This document shows positions 38,152 through 38,257 of a DNA stretch of 38,257 nt, piece by piece. Positions within the stretch are counted from its first letter, which is position 1, and each line of letters begins with the position of its first letter. Both the position numbers and the translations under genes were made by a program. The stretch lies in assembly GCA_026399515.1 (NCBI GenBank), contig JAPLQT010000079.1:1-38257 (forward strand). Reading direction: 5' to 3'. The DNA is from Pseudomonadota bacterium (lineage in GTDB: Bacteria > Pseudomonadota > Gammaproteobacteria > Burkholderiales > Rhodocyclaceae). Under the pieces are notes generated by a model that worked only from the letters and a program-made list of their open reading frames with translations, ran no database searches and was not told the DNA's origin.

Positions 38152-38257
38152 GGATTATGCCGCCCGTATTTTCGGCGAGATTGCCCGCCGGTGCAAGAAC
38201 GCCAGCGGCACGGGAACCGCAAAATAGATCACATATCATTTGTGCTCGTGTATATTC

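Overview
This is a GC-rich chromosomal window, most likely from a betaproteobacterium with an anaerobic or facultative life style (Rhodocyclales-like is my guess; the genus cannot be read from the sequence). The reasons are the thiD-thiE-hemL cluster, a complete oxygen-independent ubiquinone set (ubiU, ubiV, ubiT) behind an FNR-type promoter, zapB-zapA followed by a 6S RNA, and a typical EVE/TauE neighbourhood. No rRNA, tRNA, CRISPR array, insertion sequence or phage gene was seen.

Layout. Bases 30-4529 (+) encode a two-subunit NAD-dependent formate dehydrogenase: a NuoE-NuoF fusion diaphorase subunit and a molybdopterin catalytic subunit. A hairpin-filled convergent gap follows. Bases 4636-10755 (-), read right to left, hold ubiU-ubiV-ubiT-vanZ-mazG, then zapB-zapA, 6S RNA with a strong intrinsic terminator, an EVE-domain gene and a TauE/SafE permease. 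Bases 10970-13761 (+) hold thiD, thiE and hemL.

Bases 13787-30749 (-) form one large alpha-glucan utilisation locus. Read in the direction of transcription it has a LacI-family regulator, a TonB-dependent outer-membrane receptor, a sugar ABC transporter (binding protein, two permeases), a cytoplasmic alpha-glucosidase, the ABC ATPase, a signal-peptide alpha-amylase, a lipoprotein neopullulanase-like enzyme and an exported pullulanase. The likely flow is: exported and lipid-anchored GH13 enzymes trim and debranch starch-like glucans, the receptor brings oligosaccharides across the outer membrane, the ABC importer takes them through the inner membrane, and the alpha-glucosidase releases glucose. 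The receptor promoter has consensus -35 and -10 boxes, each overlapped by a copy of the same ATCGAT-centred palindrome, the layout expected for tight LacI-type repression.

Bases 30878-32194 (-) encode a CorA magnesium channel with an MgtE_N-like N-terminal domain. Bases 32305-38067 (-) encode a Yej-type peptide ABC importer (binding protein, two permeases, double ATPase); a G-quadruplex-capable, hairpin-rich element sits between the binding-protein gene and the first permease gene. Most genes inside the operons overlap by 4 bases (ATGA) or abut, suggesting extensive translational coupling.

I did not find a convincing wholly new system. The best leads are the FNR-type ubiUVT promoter with vanZ and mazG downstream, the operator-covered receptor promoter, the unmarked 6S RNA, and the structured element in the peptide transporter operon.
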